A stretch of DNA of 64,000 nt, taken from the NCBI RefSeq assembly GCF_007860175.1, contig NZ_SJPX01000002.1, positions 1,426,001-1,490,000 on the forward strand. The letters are read 5' to 3'. The stretch is from Rubripirellula reticaptiva. Its GTDB lineage: Bacteria; Planctomycetota; Planctomycetia; Pirellulales; Pirellulaceae. Position numbers and translations under genes: made by a program. The notes beneath the pieces were generated by a model. That model saw nothing but the letters and a program-made list of their open reading frames with translations, searched no databases and was not told the origin of the DNA. Shown here piece after piece: positions 1 through 7,900 of the stretch (within the stretch, counting starts at the first letter, position 1; each line of letters starts with the position of its first letter).

Positions 1-233
1 TGGTCGAAGCGGTTGTCCGCGACAAGAAACGAGTGATCCCAGTCGCCGCCTACTGTGACAAAGAGTACGGCGTTGGCGGCTATTACGTCGGTGTTCCCGT
101 TGTGATGGGCAGCGGCGGTGTCGAAAAAGTAATCGAATTGGATTTGACGGACAAAGAAACCGCCGATTTCAAGAACAGCGTTCAGGCCGTCAAGGACTTG
201 GTCGCCACAATGGACGGGTTGTTGTCCGCTTAA
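1..233 (+). CDS. mdh: Malate dehydrogenase, C-terminal fragment (cut by window start)
   Basis: This is the last 76 codons of an open frame that enters from the left edge, with the first complete codon at base 3. The residues match the C-terminal part of the LDH-like malate dehydrogenase family: a VIPVAAY strand, then YGVGGYYVGVPVVMGSGGVEKVIEL and a helix ending in VATMDGLLSA. The family interconverts malate and oxaloacetate with NAD in the TCA cycle, in the cytoplasm. The catalytic His and the NAD site lie outside the window. A terminator-like hairpin follows about 30 bases after the stop. Confidence 0.88.
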   Translation, partial: VEAVVRDKKRVIPVAAYCDKEYGVGGYYVGVPVVMGSGGVEKVIELDLTDKETADFKNSVQAVKDLVATMDGLLSA

Positions 234-264
234 TCGCGGGATCCCCACCGACGAAGCAGTAGTC

Positions 265-304
265 AAGGTCGCGACGTGTGTATCGATTCACCCGTCGCGA
301 CTTT
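265..304 (+). terminator. Hairpin after mdh, probable terminator
   Basis: GTCGCGACG at 268-276 is the exact reverse complement of CGTCGCGAC at 293-301. The loop is 16 bases and a short run of three T follows. It sits 35 bases after the mdh stop, where a transcript end is expected. The T tract is weak, so it may stabilise a 3' end rather than terminate transcription. Confidence 0.5.
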
Positions 305-445
305 CCGAAAGCTAACAGACTTTGTCCTCATCGACGTTGACACCAATCACCGCCGAACCTTACTTTTGGCGGCGATGTGGGAATCGATCGTCACAACGAT
401 CCGCTGCAAACGTCCTTCGCCATCCTCCAAAACAAATGCAGGGCC

Positions 446-1294
446 ATGAGTCGTTTTGAAAAGCCGATGTCATGGAAATTTTCCGGATCCCAATTGCCGG
501 GTTCCGCCTCCCAAGAACCGGGCGCAGGCAACTCCCATGACGGTCGTGACCACGCCGAATCGGGGAATTCGAAACAGTCTCGTTTGGCCAGCGGGCAATG
601 GGAACAAGTACGTTCAAAACGCACTTTCTTTTTACCGGTGCATTACTCCCCAGGCTACAGCTATCCCCTGATCGTTTGGCTGCACTGTGACGGGTTCAAC
701 GAGAACCAGATCGAGCAGGTGATGCCGCATATCAGCTTGCGAAATTACGTGGGCGTGGGTGTCCGAGGAAACCGAGCGGCTGATTCCAGTGGCCACCGAT
801 TTGATTGGCACGACAGTCGTGCGGCAATTGGCATTGCACACGACAACGTGATCGACGCCGCCGAAGAGGCAGCCGATCGCTATTCCGTTCATTCGAGCCG
901 TATCGTGCTGGCGGGCTTTGGCACAGGCGGAACGATGGCGATGAGGATCGCGATGCGAGACCCCAGTCGCATTGCGGGTGCAATTTCAGTCGGCGGCCGA
1001 ATGCCGCAAGGAGCGATTCGAAACTTGTCGCAGCTGCGAGCTCGCCGAATGCCAATGCTTTGGCAATGGGCACGTGAAAACAAGAACTACACTGACGAAG
1101 GGCTGAAAGTCGATTGCCAGGCGGCGATGGCGATTGGATCAAAAGTTGAGATTCGTCAGTATCCCGGCGACGATGAGATGGATACTGTCCTGTTGGCGGA
1201 CCTGGATCGATGGGTGATGCAAGAGATTGTTTCCGTCCCAAGCGACTCATCGGATCGATGGTCGACGAAGCCAACGGCGTATTCGAACAATTAG
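446..1294 (+). CDS. Alpha/beta-hydrolase-fold protein, probably catalytically dead
   Basis: 282 residues from the ATG at 446; an earlier in-frame ATG at 377 would add 23 residues that do not look like family sequence. The body resembles the phospholipase/carboxylesterase (YpfH/Est) branch of alpha/beta hydrolases: a strand PLIVWLHCDG near residue 74, a helix DAAEEAADRY near 137, and RIVLAGFGTGGTMA near 152 at the place of the nucleophile elbow. In that family the elbow is GxSxG; here it reads GFGTG, so the nucleophile position (about residue 159) is Gly. The usual C-terminal catalytic His is also not seen: the region reads YPGDDEMD. The fold is therefore likely, but the esterase activity is not. 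The first 55 residues are low-complexity and probably disordered. It lies alone between mdh and the response regulator. Confidence 0.65.
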   Translation: MSRFEKPMSWKFSGSQLPGSASQEPGAGNSHDGRDHAESGNSKQSRLASGQWEQVRSKRTFFLPVHYSPGYSYPLIVWLHCDGFNENQIEQVMPHISLRNYVGVGVRGNRAADSSGHRFDWHDSRAAIGIAHDNVIDAAEEAADRYSVHSSRIVLAGFGTGGTMAMRIAMRDPSRIAGAISVGGRMPQGAIRNLSQLRARRMPMLWQWARENKNYTDEGLKVDCQAAMAIGSKVEIRQYPGDDEMDTVLLADLDRWVMQEIVSVPSDSSDRWSTKPTAYSNN

Positions 1295-1313
1295 CACGAC
1301 GATGATGGACAAA

Positions 1314-1371
1314 CGTAGCCTAAGCTTCGGTTGTTCCTATTCAATTTGGCGCGGTGCCGGGCTACGCTTTT
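1314..1371 (+). terminator. Inverted repeat with trailing T run after the hydrolase gene
   Basis: CGTAGCC at 1314-1320 pairs with GGCTACG at 1360-1366, followed by CTTTTC. The loop is long (39 bases), so this is a weak terminator candidate. It could equally be one copy of a dispersed intergenic element. Confidence 0.25.
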
Positions 1372-1442
1372 CGTCGCTTCGGCTACACTGAATGCATCCG
1401 CCCGCCTTCCCACCTGGCCCAGTCCACTGATCGTGAAACCTC

Positions 1443-1916
1443 ATGAATTCCGGTGACCCTGCCCCCCACCCGTCCGACGACAACGAACCCGCCAACGTCG
1501 ACGCTGCGATACCAGCTGCGTCTGGCGCAATAAATCCGGCTGCAGTGCCGAGCGGGAAAAAGATTCTGGTTGTCGACGACGATTTTGAAATCATTGAATC
1601 GGTTCGCTACGCGCTCGAGGGTGCTGGCTATCAAGTTGTTATCGCTCGCGATGGTAACCAGGCCTTGGCGCTGGCCGAGCGAGAGAACCCAGATCTGATG
1701 GTTTTGGACATGATGATGCCGAAACGTAGCGGTTTCCTGGTTCTGGAAAAACTTCGTCGCCTCCGTGACGTGCCACTTCCTGTAATTATGATTACGGGGA
1801 ACGAGGGGAGCCGGCACAAGGCGTATGCAGAATTGCTCGGTGTCAGTGATTACATTCGAAAGCCATTTGCGATGGATCGTTTGATCGAAGCCGTCGGCAA
1901 GTTGTTGGACACCTAA
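1443..1916 (+). CDS. Single-domain response regulator (CheY-like receiver)
   Basis: 157 residues. Residues 1-38 are a Pro/Ala/Asp-rich leader; residues 40-157 form one receiver domain with no output domain. The acidic metal-binding cluster is DDD at 45-47, the phospho-acceptor is Asp89 (in VLDMMMP), the switch Thr is 118 (MITGN) and the conserved Lys is 140 (IRKPF), so phosphorylation should work. Such proteins act by protein-protein contact downstream of a histidine kinase. No kinase is encoded nearby, so the partner is unknown. The DUF423 gene starts 4 bases after the stop, which suggests co-transcription. Confidence 0.9.
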   Translation: MNSGDPAPHPSDDNEPANVDAAIPAASGAINPAAVPSGKKILVVDDDFEIIESVRYALEGAGYQVVIARDGNQALALAERENPDLMVLDMMMPKRSGFLVLEKLRRLRDVPLPVIMITGNEGSRHKAYAELLGVSDYIRKPFAMDRLIEAVGKLLDT

Positions 1917-1920
1917 AAAG

Positions 1921-2373
1921 ATGCTCGAAGACTCAGCTTCGCAAAGAATCCTGATTTATGGCGCGATCCTCGGCGCGACCGGCGTAGCCTTTGGCGCCAT
2001 TGGTGCTCATTTTTTGCCTGAGTATCTTGCCAACCAAGGGATGCAGCCCGATCTAGTCGAGAAGCGCACTGGCCAGTTCGACATCGGAGCTCGATATCAA
2101 CTGGTCCACGCCGTCGTCCTGGTGGCCCTGGCCGGCCTGCCGGTTGGCCCCAGCGTTATTCGCCGCTGGATTGGTCGTTTGTTCGTGGTCGGCACGGTCA
2201 TCTTCAGCGGATCGCTGTACGCGATTGCCATTACCAACATCAGCAAATTTGGCCTGATCACCCCGCTCGGTGGGTTAACCTGGATCTCGGCTTGGTGCGG
2301 CTTGATTTGGATTGCAAGAGAAGGCAGACGCAAAGAGAAACGTTTCCACCAAATTCGCGGCAGGATGCCTTAG
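1921..2373 (+). CDS. DUF423 family small integral membrane protein
   Basis: 150 residues with about four hydrophobic helices. Residues near 10-35 read GAILGATGVAFGAIGAHFLP, and further on come YQLVHAVVLVALAGLP, SGSLYAI and TPLGGLTWISAW. These are hallmarks of the DUF423 (YgdD/YwdK) family, whose function is not established. Members usually have about 120-130 residues. Here the extra length lies between helix 1 and helix 2 and in a basic C-terminal tail. It starts 4 bases after the response regulator, so the two probably share a transcript. Confidence 0.82.
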   Translation: MLEDSASQRILIYGAILGATGVAFGAIGAHFLPEYLANQGMQPDLVEKRTGQFDIGARYQLVHAVVLVALAGLPVGPSVIRRWIGRLFVVGTVIFSGSLYAIAITNISKFGLITPLGGLTWISAWCGLIWIAREGRRKEKRFHQIRGRMP

Positions 2374-2460
2374 GCGAAAACGTGATGGGGCCTACTCGCC
2401 GGTGGACGCATCAATCGCTAACGTGTCACACCGTAGCGAACTGTTCGTGATCCGAACTTG

Positions 2461-3495
2461 ATGGAAACCGGTGGTGTAACCATGGCTGAAACCGACCAGG
2501 CCGAATTGACGTTCCCATCGACGTGGACGCGTCGACACCTGTTGGATTTGGAAAGCCTTTCCGCGGAAGAAATCACAACGATTCTTCAGGTTGCCCAGCA
2601 GCTTAAGGACATGACGGGCGGCTGCCGAAACAAATTGACGCTGCTAAGCGGGAAGACCTGCGCAAACTTATTCTTTGAAAACAGCACGCGCACACGAAAC
2701 AGTTTCTCGCTAGCGGCTAAGCGATTGGGCGCCGACACCGTTGAATTTAGCGCCAGCGGCAGCAGCGTTACCAAAGGCGAAACGTTCGTCGACACGGCCA
2801 AGACCATCGAAGCGATGGGTGTGGACTGGGTCGTCACTCGCCACTCGGTCCCCGGCACGCCGCACTTGCTGGCCCGCGAACTCGGCTGCAGCGTGATCAA
2901 CGCTGGCGATGGACCGCACGATCATCCGACCCAAGGCTTGCTGGACATCCTGACGCTCCTGCAACACCGTGGTTCGGTCGCTGGCTTGACGGTTGCACTG
3001 GTGGGCGACATCGCACACAGCCGCACCGCACGAGCGAACATCTGGGGACTCAGCAAGCTGGGTGCCCACGTGATCGTGTGCGGGCCACCGACGCTGGTCA
3101 GTCCTCGGTGGCGCGAGCTTGGATTCGAAGTCGCTCATTCACTCGACGAGATCCTCCCCCGCTGCGATGTCCTGAACTTGCTGCGCATTCAATTCGAACG
3201 TCAATCGGCACGGCCATTTCCAAGCGTTCACGAATACGCAGCGCTGTACGCGATGAACGCTGCTCGGATGCGGCGTGCCAAAGACAATATCCTGATCATG
3301 GCACCGGGGCCAATCAACCGTGGGGTTGAGATCACCCCCGAAGTTGCCGACGGTCCACACAGTGTCATTTTGGAACAAGTCACCAACGGCATCGCCGTTC
3401 GCATGGCCGCGTTGTGGTTGACCGCCGGCGCTCAAGCCAGCAGCGAACCATTTAGCAGTACAAACGCCAATTGCGCAAGTCACTCTCCGGTTTAG
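2461..3495 (+). CDS. pyrB: Aspartate carbamoyltransferase catalytic subunit
   Basis: Transfers the carbamoyl group from carbamoyl phosphate to aspartate, the committed step of pyrimidine synthesis, in the cytoplasm. The carbamoyl-phosphate loop STRTR lies in [12 protein letters not shown]. The 80s-loop equivalent SSVTKGET, the HPTQ motif and [12 protein letters not shown] are all present, so the enzyme should be active. An ATG at 2461 gives 344 residues. A second ATG at 2482 has a better-placed GGTGGT upstream and would remove 7 residues. No pyrI regulatory gene is adjacent. Instead a metal-site-deficient dihydroorotase homologue starts 5 bases after the stop, the arrangement known from Pseudomonas pyrBC'. 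Confidence 0.95.
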   Translation: METGGVTMAETDQAELTFPSTWTRRHLLDLESLSAEEITTILQVAQQLKDMTGGCRNKLTLLSGKTCANLFFENSTRTRNSFSLAAKRLGADTVEFSASGSSVTKGETFVDTAKTIEAMGVDWVVTRHSVPGTPHLLARELGCSVINAGDGPHDHPTQGLLDILTLLQHRGSVAGLTVALVGDIAHSRTARANIWGLSKLGAHVIVCGPPTLVSPRWRELGFEVAHSLDEILPRCDVLNLLRIQFERQSARPFPSVHEYAALYAMNAARMRRAKDNILIMAPGPINRGVEITPEVADGPHSVILEQVTNGIAVRMAALWLTAGAQASSEPFSSTNANCASHSPV

Positions 3496-3500
3496 TCTCT

Positions 3501-4820
3501 ATGATTCCTGCTGCCCCATCGTTTCTGATCACTGGCGGTCGCCTGGTTGACCCATCCCAGAATCTTGACCGTGTTGCCCGGTTGCTAGTAATCGATGGCC
3601 AAGTTGAAGCCATCGATCCTGCTGATGGCGAAATCCCTAGCAACATCGAACACATCGATGCGTCCGGAAAAATTGTGGCGCCGGGGCTTGTTGATCTTGG
3701 CGTCGAACTTCGCGAACCTGGATTCGAAGAGGACGAAACAATCGCCTCGGGCAGCGATGCGGCGCTGGCTGGCGGGTTCACTTCGATTCTGGCCTGCAGC
3801 AGCACGTCACCCTGCATTGACTCGCACGGTGCCGTCGAATTTGTGCGGCAAAAAGCCGTCCAAGCCGATGGGGTTCGAGTCCACGTGATTGGCTGTCTGA
3901 GCAAGAACCGTGACGCTCAGCAAATGGCCGAACTTGGATTGCTACACGAAGCCGGCGCTGTCGCCTACAGCGATTCGCCGCGGCCGATGCCCAACGATGC
4001 ACTGCTGAAGCGAGCACTCGAATACGCACAAATGTTCGATTTGCCCATCATCAATCGGCCCAACGTGATGACGTTGTCCGAAGGCGGCATCATGCACGAC
4101 GGGCAAGTCGCTCTCGTGCTTGGGCTGAAAGGCTTGCCGACGGAAGCCGAAGACTTGGCCGTCGCTCGCGATGTGCGAATCGCCGAGGCGACCAACGGGC
4201 GACTGCACATTGGCCCGGTGAGCACGATGGGTGCGGTCGACTTGATCTCGCGAGTCAAAGAGCGTGGCATCAACATCACCGCATCGGTTTGCCCGCATAA
4301 CCTTTGTCTCGACGACACCCACTTGCGATCATTCGATGCACGGTTCAAAGTCCATCCGCCGCTCCGCAGCCCACGGCATATCGAAACGCTGCGAAACGCA
4401 GTTGCCGATGGAACCATCGACGCGATCCAAAGCGGCCACATGCCACGTGCTCGCGAAAAAAAGATGGACGACCTGTTCGAATCTCCGTTCGGTTTGGCGT
4501 CGCTCGAAACGACATTGTCGACGGTGGCAACGTTTATGTTGGGCATCAACGGCTTTGATTGGCTTGCCATCATCGATCGACTATCTACCGCCCCGGCTCG
4601 AATTGCCGGCATCGCAGGCGGTACGCTGGCGGTTGGTTCGCCAGCCGATATCACCATCATCGACCCCGACGACAAATGGACCGTCGACGGTCACCAATTC
4701 AAGTCGCACTGCATCAGCACGCCGCTGGATAACATTGAACTGACCAGCCGTGTCACGCACACGTTTGTCGGCGGACGACTACGCTTCTCCCTGCGTCCTG
4801 AACTTAGCCACCTGGCATAA
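3501..4820 (+). CDS. pyrC': Inactive dihydroorotase homologue (PyrC'-type partner of PyrB)
   Basis: 439 residues from the ATG at 3501, chosen because it directly follows the pyrB stop; the frame also opens at 3471 inside pyrB. The fold is class I dihydroorotase (amidohydrolase superfamily): LITGGRLVDPSQ near 9, IDASGKIVAPGLVDLGVELREPGFEEDETI near 52-81, and a C-terminal beta-sandwich segment with GSPADITIID. The metal ligands are gone. The HxH of the family motif is G67-V-E69, the later His-bearing segments read IINRPNV and HIGPVST, and the TDHAP aspartate motif reads SGHMP. Catalysis is therefore very unlikely. In Pseudomonas such PyrC' subunits are needed to assemble the dodecameric ATCase, so a structural role with PyrB is the likely inference. 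Confidence 0.88.
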   Translation: MIPAAPSFLITGGRLVDPSQNLDRVARLLVIDGQVEAIDPADGEIPSNIEHIDASGKIVAPGLVDLGVELREPGFEEDETIASGSDAALAGGFTSILACSSTSPCIDSHGAVEFVRQKAVQADGVRVHVIGCLSKNRDAQQMAELGLLHEAGAVAYSDSPRPMPNDALLKRALEYAQMFDLPIINRPNVMTLSEGGIMHDGQVALVLGLKGLPTEAEDLAVARDVRIAEATNGRLHIGPVSTMGAVDLISRVKERGINITASVCPHNLCLDDTHLRSFDARFKVHPPLRSPRHIETLRNAVADGTIDAIQSGHMPRAREKKMDDLFESPFGLASLETTLSTVATFMLGINGFDWLAIIDRLSTAPARIAGIAGGTLAVGSPADITIIDPDDKWTVDGHQFKSHCISTPLDNIELTSRVTHTFVGGRLRFSLRPELSHLA

Positions 4821-4854
4821 GCGCGAGGCACAACGGGTTCCGATCAAAAGCGAT

Positions 4855-5898
4855 CTAGCGTTTTATCGCGGTCATGAAGCCGCGGTCGGCGATCGTGTCT
4901 TGGTACTGCCCGACGTCGAACCCCAGGGGTTCCAATAAGTCTCGATACTCTTTGGCCGAATAGCATTTGCCCTGTGTGATGTTGGCCAACAATGCTGAAT
5001 ACTCGGCAACCGGCAACGGCCCCGTTTTGTCGTCATTGATGAACGCTTCGTGAATGATCAACAGTCCGCCACTCGACAACGTCGCAGCGGTCTTCTGAAG
5101 CAACTGGGTGACTTCGGGAAACCCCCAGTCATGCAGCACGTTCGACAGCAACACCATGTCGACGTTACTTGGCCAAGTGTCAGTGAACATATCGCCGCTA
5201 ACAACATCAACGCGGTTCTCTAGCTCGTGACGGGCGATCTCTTGCCGAACAATTTTGTCGACCGGCGGTTGCTCCAGCACGGTTGCTTTCACTTGATCTA
5301 GAGCCGCCACAATCGTCGCCGAATAGATGCCCGATCCACCACCCACGTCCAGAAGATGCTTGCGACTGCCGACCAACGGAGCCAGCGACTTGGCGAGTGC
5401 TTGGCCGAACGAAAGCCCACGGCAGTTCATCATGTCGGTAAAGCTGCGCGCAAACTCGGGCTTCAGCATCGATGCGTGCCAATCGCTGCCGTCGTTTTTC
5501 GCTTGCCAATTGGCTGGCTTGCCGCTGCGGAGCACCTTCAGATGGTCCTTTAAGATAGGCGAGTCGGCAATCGGCTTGTAATACGGTCCCAAAAACCAAG
5601 GCGACGATGCCACCAAGTGCTCACGCCCCATCGCGGTCAGGACGTGGCAATCGTTTGCATCGGTTTCAATCAAATCCATCGCCCGGCACAGCGTCAGCAG
5701 CACATCACCTGGCCGATCAGCAATACCAAAATTTCCAAGCAGTGTCTTCGTATCGACACCTGGATTCGATGCCAACCAACTGAACAGATCAAATTCTAAA
5801 ATCGCCGCACCGATCAAATCCGCTGCGTATTGGCGATCGCGATATCGCAATAATAGAGTTGGCGACGTGCTTGGTGATTGTGCCAGCGGATGAGTCAT
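4855..5898 (-). CDS. O-methyltransferase-like SAM-dependent methyltransferase
   Basis: 347 residues. Residues 20-100 form the winged-helix dimerisation part seen in plant-type and acetylserotonin O-methyltransferases (IGAAILEFDLFSWLA). The SAM-binding motif is LLDVGGGSGIYSATIV near 190, followed by VLEQPPV and GDMFTDTWP. The general-base His lies in LSNVLHDWGFPE. These match methyltransferase family 2 (Pfam Methyltransf_2). The substrate cannot be read from sequence. It is the last gene of the minus-strand run containing the CRTAC1 proteins and the pentaheme cytochrome, 34 bases after the preceding gene, so it is probably co-transcribed with them. It converges on pyrC' across 34 bases. Confidence 0.85.
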   Translation of the reverse strand: MTHPLAQSPSTSPTLLLRYRDRQYAADLIGAAILEFDLFSWLASNPGVDTKTLLGNFGIADRPGDVLLTLCRAMDLIETDANDCHVLTAMGREHLVASSPWFLGPYYKPIADSPILKDHLKVLRSGKPANWQAKNDGSDWHASMLKPEFARSFTDMMNCRGLSFGQALAKSLAPLVGSRKHLLDVGGGSGIYSATIVAALDQVKATVLEQPPVDKIVRQEIARHELENRVDVVSGDMFTDTWPSNVDMVLLSNVLHDWGFPEVTQLLQKTAATLSSGGLLIIHEAFINDDKTGPLPVAEYSALLANITQGKCYSAKEYRDLLEPLGFDVGQYQDTIADRGFMTAIKR

Positions 5899-5932
5899 TC
5901 TTTTACTTTCAAGTCACTGCGATATCGAACGC

Positions 5933-7774
5933 TTACTGCTTCAATTCAACCAATGCATCTACGCCGTCGATAGGGTACGTCTTCGTTTCACCACCCGGCC
6001 AAGTCACGGTCAGAGCGTCGACCTGTTCAGAGGTGCCGAGGCCAAAGCTTGCCGTCTTTTCAGATTGACTCAAATAGCTTCGCGTTGGCATGATCGTCCG
6101 CGACAGTACAGCGTCGCCCGTCTTGATCTGAATGATTGCACCGATCGCATCCCGGTTACAGTCCGAACCTATCAGACGCACTCGTAACCAATGGTGACCG
6201 GTCGCTTGATCATTGCGAAACACCTTGGGTGCCGAATGACTGGTTGAGATCACGACATCCAAATCACCATCTTCATCAAAATCGCCATACGCGGTTCCCC
6301 GTCCAACGATCGGATCGCAGAAAGATTCCCCGGTGCAGTCAGCTTCGACAAGCGCGAGTTCACTTTGCGATTCGCGTCCCGCATTCCAAAACAGTTGCGG
6401 CGGTTGCTCGTATCGCTGGGTCGCTTGCGTCTTGGAAATCTCTTCTTCCAAGTGACCATTCGCGCCCATCACATCAAGACGCCCATCCAAATCGACGTCA
6501 AAGAAAAACAACCCAAAAGTCAAACCTTGACGCGTCGGAGGCCCAAAACCGGTGAACATAGCCGCATCGATGAACTGCTTACGATTCGAGTCACCCGAAC
6601 GTGCCATGTAAAGTGCGCTTGCTTCGTTAGCAAAGTTACCAATCCCAATCGCCAGAGTACCGTCGTCGCGAAACATTGCCGTATCGATTCCCATCGCGCC
6701 GCGAGCACTTCCGGTGCTGCGATCGTAGGCGATCCCCGTCAAGCGACCAACTTCGGTGAACGTTCCATTTTTGTTGTTTTGAAACATAAAGTTGCGAACG
6801 GTATCGTTGGCGACCACGATATCCATCCACCCGTCTTCGTTGAAATCGACAGGTGCCAAACCCATCGCTTTGCCCAACGGCACGTCCGTGTCGTCATTGC
6901 GAATTTGAATGCCGGCCGTTTCCGAAGCGTCGCTAAACTTGCCGTCGCCATCGTTGTGGTACAGGTAAGAGAACGAACCTGAAAACGCTTTTGGCGGCCC
7001 ATATGCACGACTTTGTCCATCCAAGGTGAACTCTTGGCTCAAATCGATCTCTTTGTTCCAAGTCACGTAATTACATACAAACAAGTCCAGCAATCCGTCG
7101 TTGTCATAGTCAAAAAATCCACAACTCGTGCTCCAAGCTTCATCCGATCCGGCCGTTTCCGAATCGTCAGAAATGTCCGTGTAGACTCCATCGTCGTTTC
7201 GCAGCATGCGGTTCTTCCCGACCGCCGAAATGAAAAGGTCGCTATCACCGTCGTTGTCGATATCACCAACTGCGACTCCCATTCCATAAAGAGTTTCTTC
7301 GGTGCCCGTTTCCTTGGTGACATCGGTGAATTGAAACTTGCCATCGCCGCGGTACAACCGGCATGGCGTGGGTTGATTCTGATGCGATTCGTCCCACGGC
7401 CAGAACGACGAGTTCACGAAAAACAAGTCGCTGTGCCCATCACCGTTGTAATCCAACACGGCCACACCGCTGCCCATCGTTTCGGGCAACAGTTTTTCTC
7501 CGTAGCGACCCGATTGGTGAACAAAGTCGATACCACATTTGGTCGTCACATCCGACATCGACAACTTGGGAATCGTTTGCTCGACCGCCTCACGCACCTC
7601 AGGCAGCGTGACTTCAATTTCGGTCGATTCTTGCGTCACCTTCTTCAAATTCAGGTAGACCAACACCCCGATCACCGGCACCCCCATCAACATGATCACA
7701 ATCAATGAAGTTCGAAGCGCGCTGGCGATCACAGCATCGTTTTGGACATCTTCATCGGATTCGTGATCGGTCAT
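5933..7774 (-). CDS. Membrane-anchored FG-GAP/VCBS repeat protein with ASPIC/UnbV domain (CRTAC1 family)
   Basis: 613 residues from the ATG at 7774. A single hydrophobic helix at about residues 21-43 anchors the protein, with the rest outside the cytoplasm. Residues about 75-500 hold repeated Ca-binding FG-GAP/VCBS motifs of the form DxNGDGxxDLF, for example LDYNGDGHSDLFFVN, GDIDNDGDSDLFIS, FDYDNDGLLDLFVCN, FDVDLDGRLDVMG and GDFDEDGDLDVVIS. Residues about 525-600 match the ASPIC/UnbV domain (HHWLRVRLIG, SQSEKTASFGLG, VTWPGG). It lies 123 bases downstream of the pentaheme cytochrome gene and 34 upstream of the methyltransferase. The likely structure is a seven-bladed propeller; its ligand is unknown. 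Confidence 0.87.
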   Translation of the reverse strand: MTDHESDEDVQNDAVIASALRTSLIVIMLMGVPVIGVLVYLNLKKVTQESTEIEVTLPEVREAVEQTIPKLSMSDVTTKCGIDFVHQSGRYGEKLLPETMGSGVAVLDYNGDGHSDLFFVNSSFWPWDESHQNQPTPCRLYRGDGKFQFTDVTKETGTEETLYGMGVAVGDIDNDGDSDLFISAVGKNRMLRNDDGVYTDISDDSETAGSDEAWSTSCGFFDYDNDGLLDLFVCNYVTWNKEIDLSQEFTLDGQSRAYGPPKAFSGSFSYLYHNDGDGKFSDASETAGIQIRNDDTDVPLGKAMGLAPVDFNEDGWMDIVVANDTVRNFMFQNNKNGTFTEVGRLTGIAYDRSTGSARGAMGIDTAMFRDDGTLAIGIGNFANEASALYMARSGDSNRKQFIDAAMFTGFGPPTRQGLTFGLFFFDVDLDGRLDVMGANGHLEEEISKTQATQRYEQPPQLFWNAGRESQSELALVEADCTGESFCDPIVGRGTAYGDFDEDGDLDVVISTSHSAPKVFRNDQATGHHWLRVRLIGSDCNRDAIGAIIQIKTGDAVLSRTIMPTRSYLSQSEKTASFGLGTSEQVDALTVTWPGGETKTYPIDGVDALVELKQ

Positions 7775-7900
7775 CAATCAAAAGCTAATAGGAGTAATGA
7801 AATCCGGAGGAAACTTTGCAGTTCGGCAGGGAAGGACGCGACGCGTAAATAAAGATGCTCAAGAGTTGAGCATCAACCATCATTGTGGCGACAGGCTTTC

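Noticed and set aside
3471-3500. Upstream start for pyrC' at 3471
   Set aside because: It would place 30 bases inside pyrB, and the residues before 3501 do not match the family N-terminus.
4264-4743. 159-codon plus-strand frame inside pyrC'
   Set aside because: It overlaps the conserved dihydroorotase-like frame and its sequence is low-complexity Arg/Ser; it is a frame shadow.
6365-7708. Two long plus-strand frames opposite the FG-GAP gene
   Set aside because: The repeated DxDxDG codons of FG-GAP repeats read as Val/Ile/Arg-rich frames on the other strand; this explains the openness without coding.
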